DNA from: Pomphorhynchus laevis
Taxonomy: Eukaryota > Acanthocephala > Palaeacanthocephala > Echinorhynchida > Pomphorhynchidae
Direction: 5' to 3'
Assembly: GCA_012934845.2 (NCBI GenBank)
Contig: WNNJ02001025.1
Span: 1 to 64,000, forward strand
DNA: 64,000 nt
Under the pieces are notes generated by a model. That model did not search any database and was not told where the DNA came from. It saw only the letters and a list, made by a program, of their open reading frames with translations. The position numbers and the translations under genes are program-made. Positions 62,823 to 64,000 of this stretch are shown here, piece by piece (positions within the stretch are counted from its first letter, which is position 1; each line of letters begins with the position of its first letter).

Positions 62823-64000
62823 GAATGAAATAATTACAAATTATGTTTCCTTAGTTATATATAATCAAGTTACTCTTGAAAATAAGTTGTCTGTTATTGT
62901 TCTGATATTAAGACACACAATAATATTAAATAGCGCTATATTATTGTAAAAGCTGATATATTTATTCGCTCGACTTGATTTGACAATATGTAGTTGTTTT
63001 GAGGTTTGTTGCTTAAGCTACTTTACACCTAATCCAGTCAGCACACATGCTTATCTTTAAGTTAAATAATAATTATTCTTGTTGTGTAGTAAGTGCCTGT
63101 TATACTAATTTTACTTGATGTTAAAATAAAGATAGTATCATCATTCCATTATGCCATTATTAGACATTATTGTTGCTTCGCTGTAAAATCTAGATCATAA
63201 TCGTGGAGTTCGTGGTGCTCTTAATGCAGATTAAAATCACGCATTTTTGCAATCATCATTAAAGATTGCAGGATGTATGTGTTTTCGTTTTTTCACACTG
63301 TACATGTACTTTTTAAAGGTTTTGCAGATTTACAGCTTACGTAATTAGGTGGGGGGGGGTAGAAACACTATCACTACAGGTAATATTGAACTCATTTATT
63401 CTTACATTGTCTGCATTGTTAATGATAAATACATTTGTAATAAAGTAGTAAAATTTAAATAGATGATTATCTAACCCAGAATTTTTTCAAATACTATAAA
63501 TCGATTGTTTACTCATGTGTTTTTAAAAATTGATTTAACTTGGTAAGAGTTTGCTGTTTTTCTTAACACTGTAAAATTTTCGATAGCTGATTACTGCTAT
63601 CAATGTCTTGTTTAATTGTCTCGTTGCTATCAATATTTTGTCCTGACAAAAGTTTTATCAGGAAAGAATGCTTTGTTCTGATGATGATGATTAAGCAGTC
63701 AACAAGCATCGAAAATGTGACTAATTTTTTAGAAAAAAAACCTCACCCTCTAATGTTAAATCAATAATTAAATCAGGCCAACAAATCCCTAGCAATACGA
63801 GCATATTTGAGTGTTTATTCATAGAACATAAAACGATAATTTGTAAGTAAAGTGTTAAAAACAGCTCAAGTACAATTTGTTGAATTAAACAAGTTACCTT
63901 ACCAAAATGAGTTACAAAATAATGTGCCTAGAGTATTTTAACATATAACAAAAATAAATCGCGAGGCCATTGGGTTCTTATAAACACCTATGCAATGACT
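62823..64000. other. AT-rich region without a gene
   Basis: Nothing supported; a G-tract lies at 63350-63358. Confidence 0.45.

Overview
The window is AT-rich, repeat-dense nuclear DNA of a eukaryote, most likely an invertebrate animal. The evidence is its transposon content: non-LTR retrotransposons (LINEs) with a CCHC-knuckle ORF1 and an endonuclease/RT ORF2, several Penelope-like elements (PLEs), hammerhead-bearing tandem repeats and long stretches of intronless AT-rich DNA. I find no host gene that I recognise, no rRNA, no operon structure and no prokaryotic signal. I cannot name the species or assign the LINE clade from the sequence alone.

Layout. 1-640: broken reverse-transcriptase fragment. 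641-2700: decayed LINE copy. 2700-5215: two 5'-truncated PLE fragments head to head. 5687-13535: two nearly full-length LINEs in divergent orientation, the left one (minus strand) with both ORFs open. 13.5-17.6 kb: gene-free, with two large foldbacks. 17.8-23.8 kb: a full-length GIY-YIG PLE in tandem with two 1,098-bp derivatives and a truncated copy, each unit carrying a minimal hammerhead ribozyme, then a (TA)n-centred palindrome. 24.0-28.3 kb: tRNA-like piece, repeat family C, an ancient LINE, families D and B. 28.3-34.5 kb: AT-rich DNA with PLE and solo-terminus remnants. 34.7-38.6 kb: a LINE with perfect 14-bp target-site duplications. 38.8-44.5 kb: solo PLE terminus (family E), an RT fragment and a family B dimer. 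44.6-50.5 kb: a compound inverted structure (D, C, inverted A array, 13-bp minisatellite, direct A array, inverted D). 51.2-54.4 kb: decayed LINE. 56.1-56.9 kb: inverted A copies. 57.8-59.55 kb: PLE-like RT element without GIY-YIG, followed by its family E terminus. 61-64 kb: tandem repeats and another E insertion.

The main discovery candidate is a set of hammerhead-ribozyme-like cores in four repeat families: A, B and C (tandem units of about 357-392 bp) and E (terminus of the GIY-YIG-less PLE). Each has the conserved parts of a hammerhead: CUGANGA, GAAA, an NUH cleavage triplet (GUC in A and B, GUC or GUU in C, GUA in E) and three pairing arms. The three strands follow one another in the opposite cyclic order to hammerhead types I, II and III. 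Stems I, II and III remain complementary although their sequences differ between families, which is what compensatory evolution of a real RNA would give. In A, B and C the CUGANGA strand lies in the loop of a 14-15 bp stem III hairpin, so short linkers make a fully paired monomer sterically unlikely; pairing between neighbouring units or between two RNAs is my inference. Ordinary minimal hammerheads are present in the GIY-YIG PLE for comparison. Nothing here was tested by computation or experiment.
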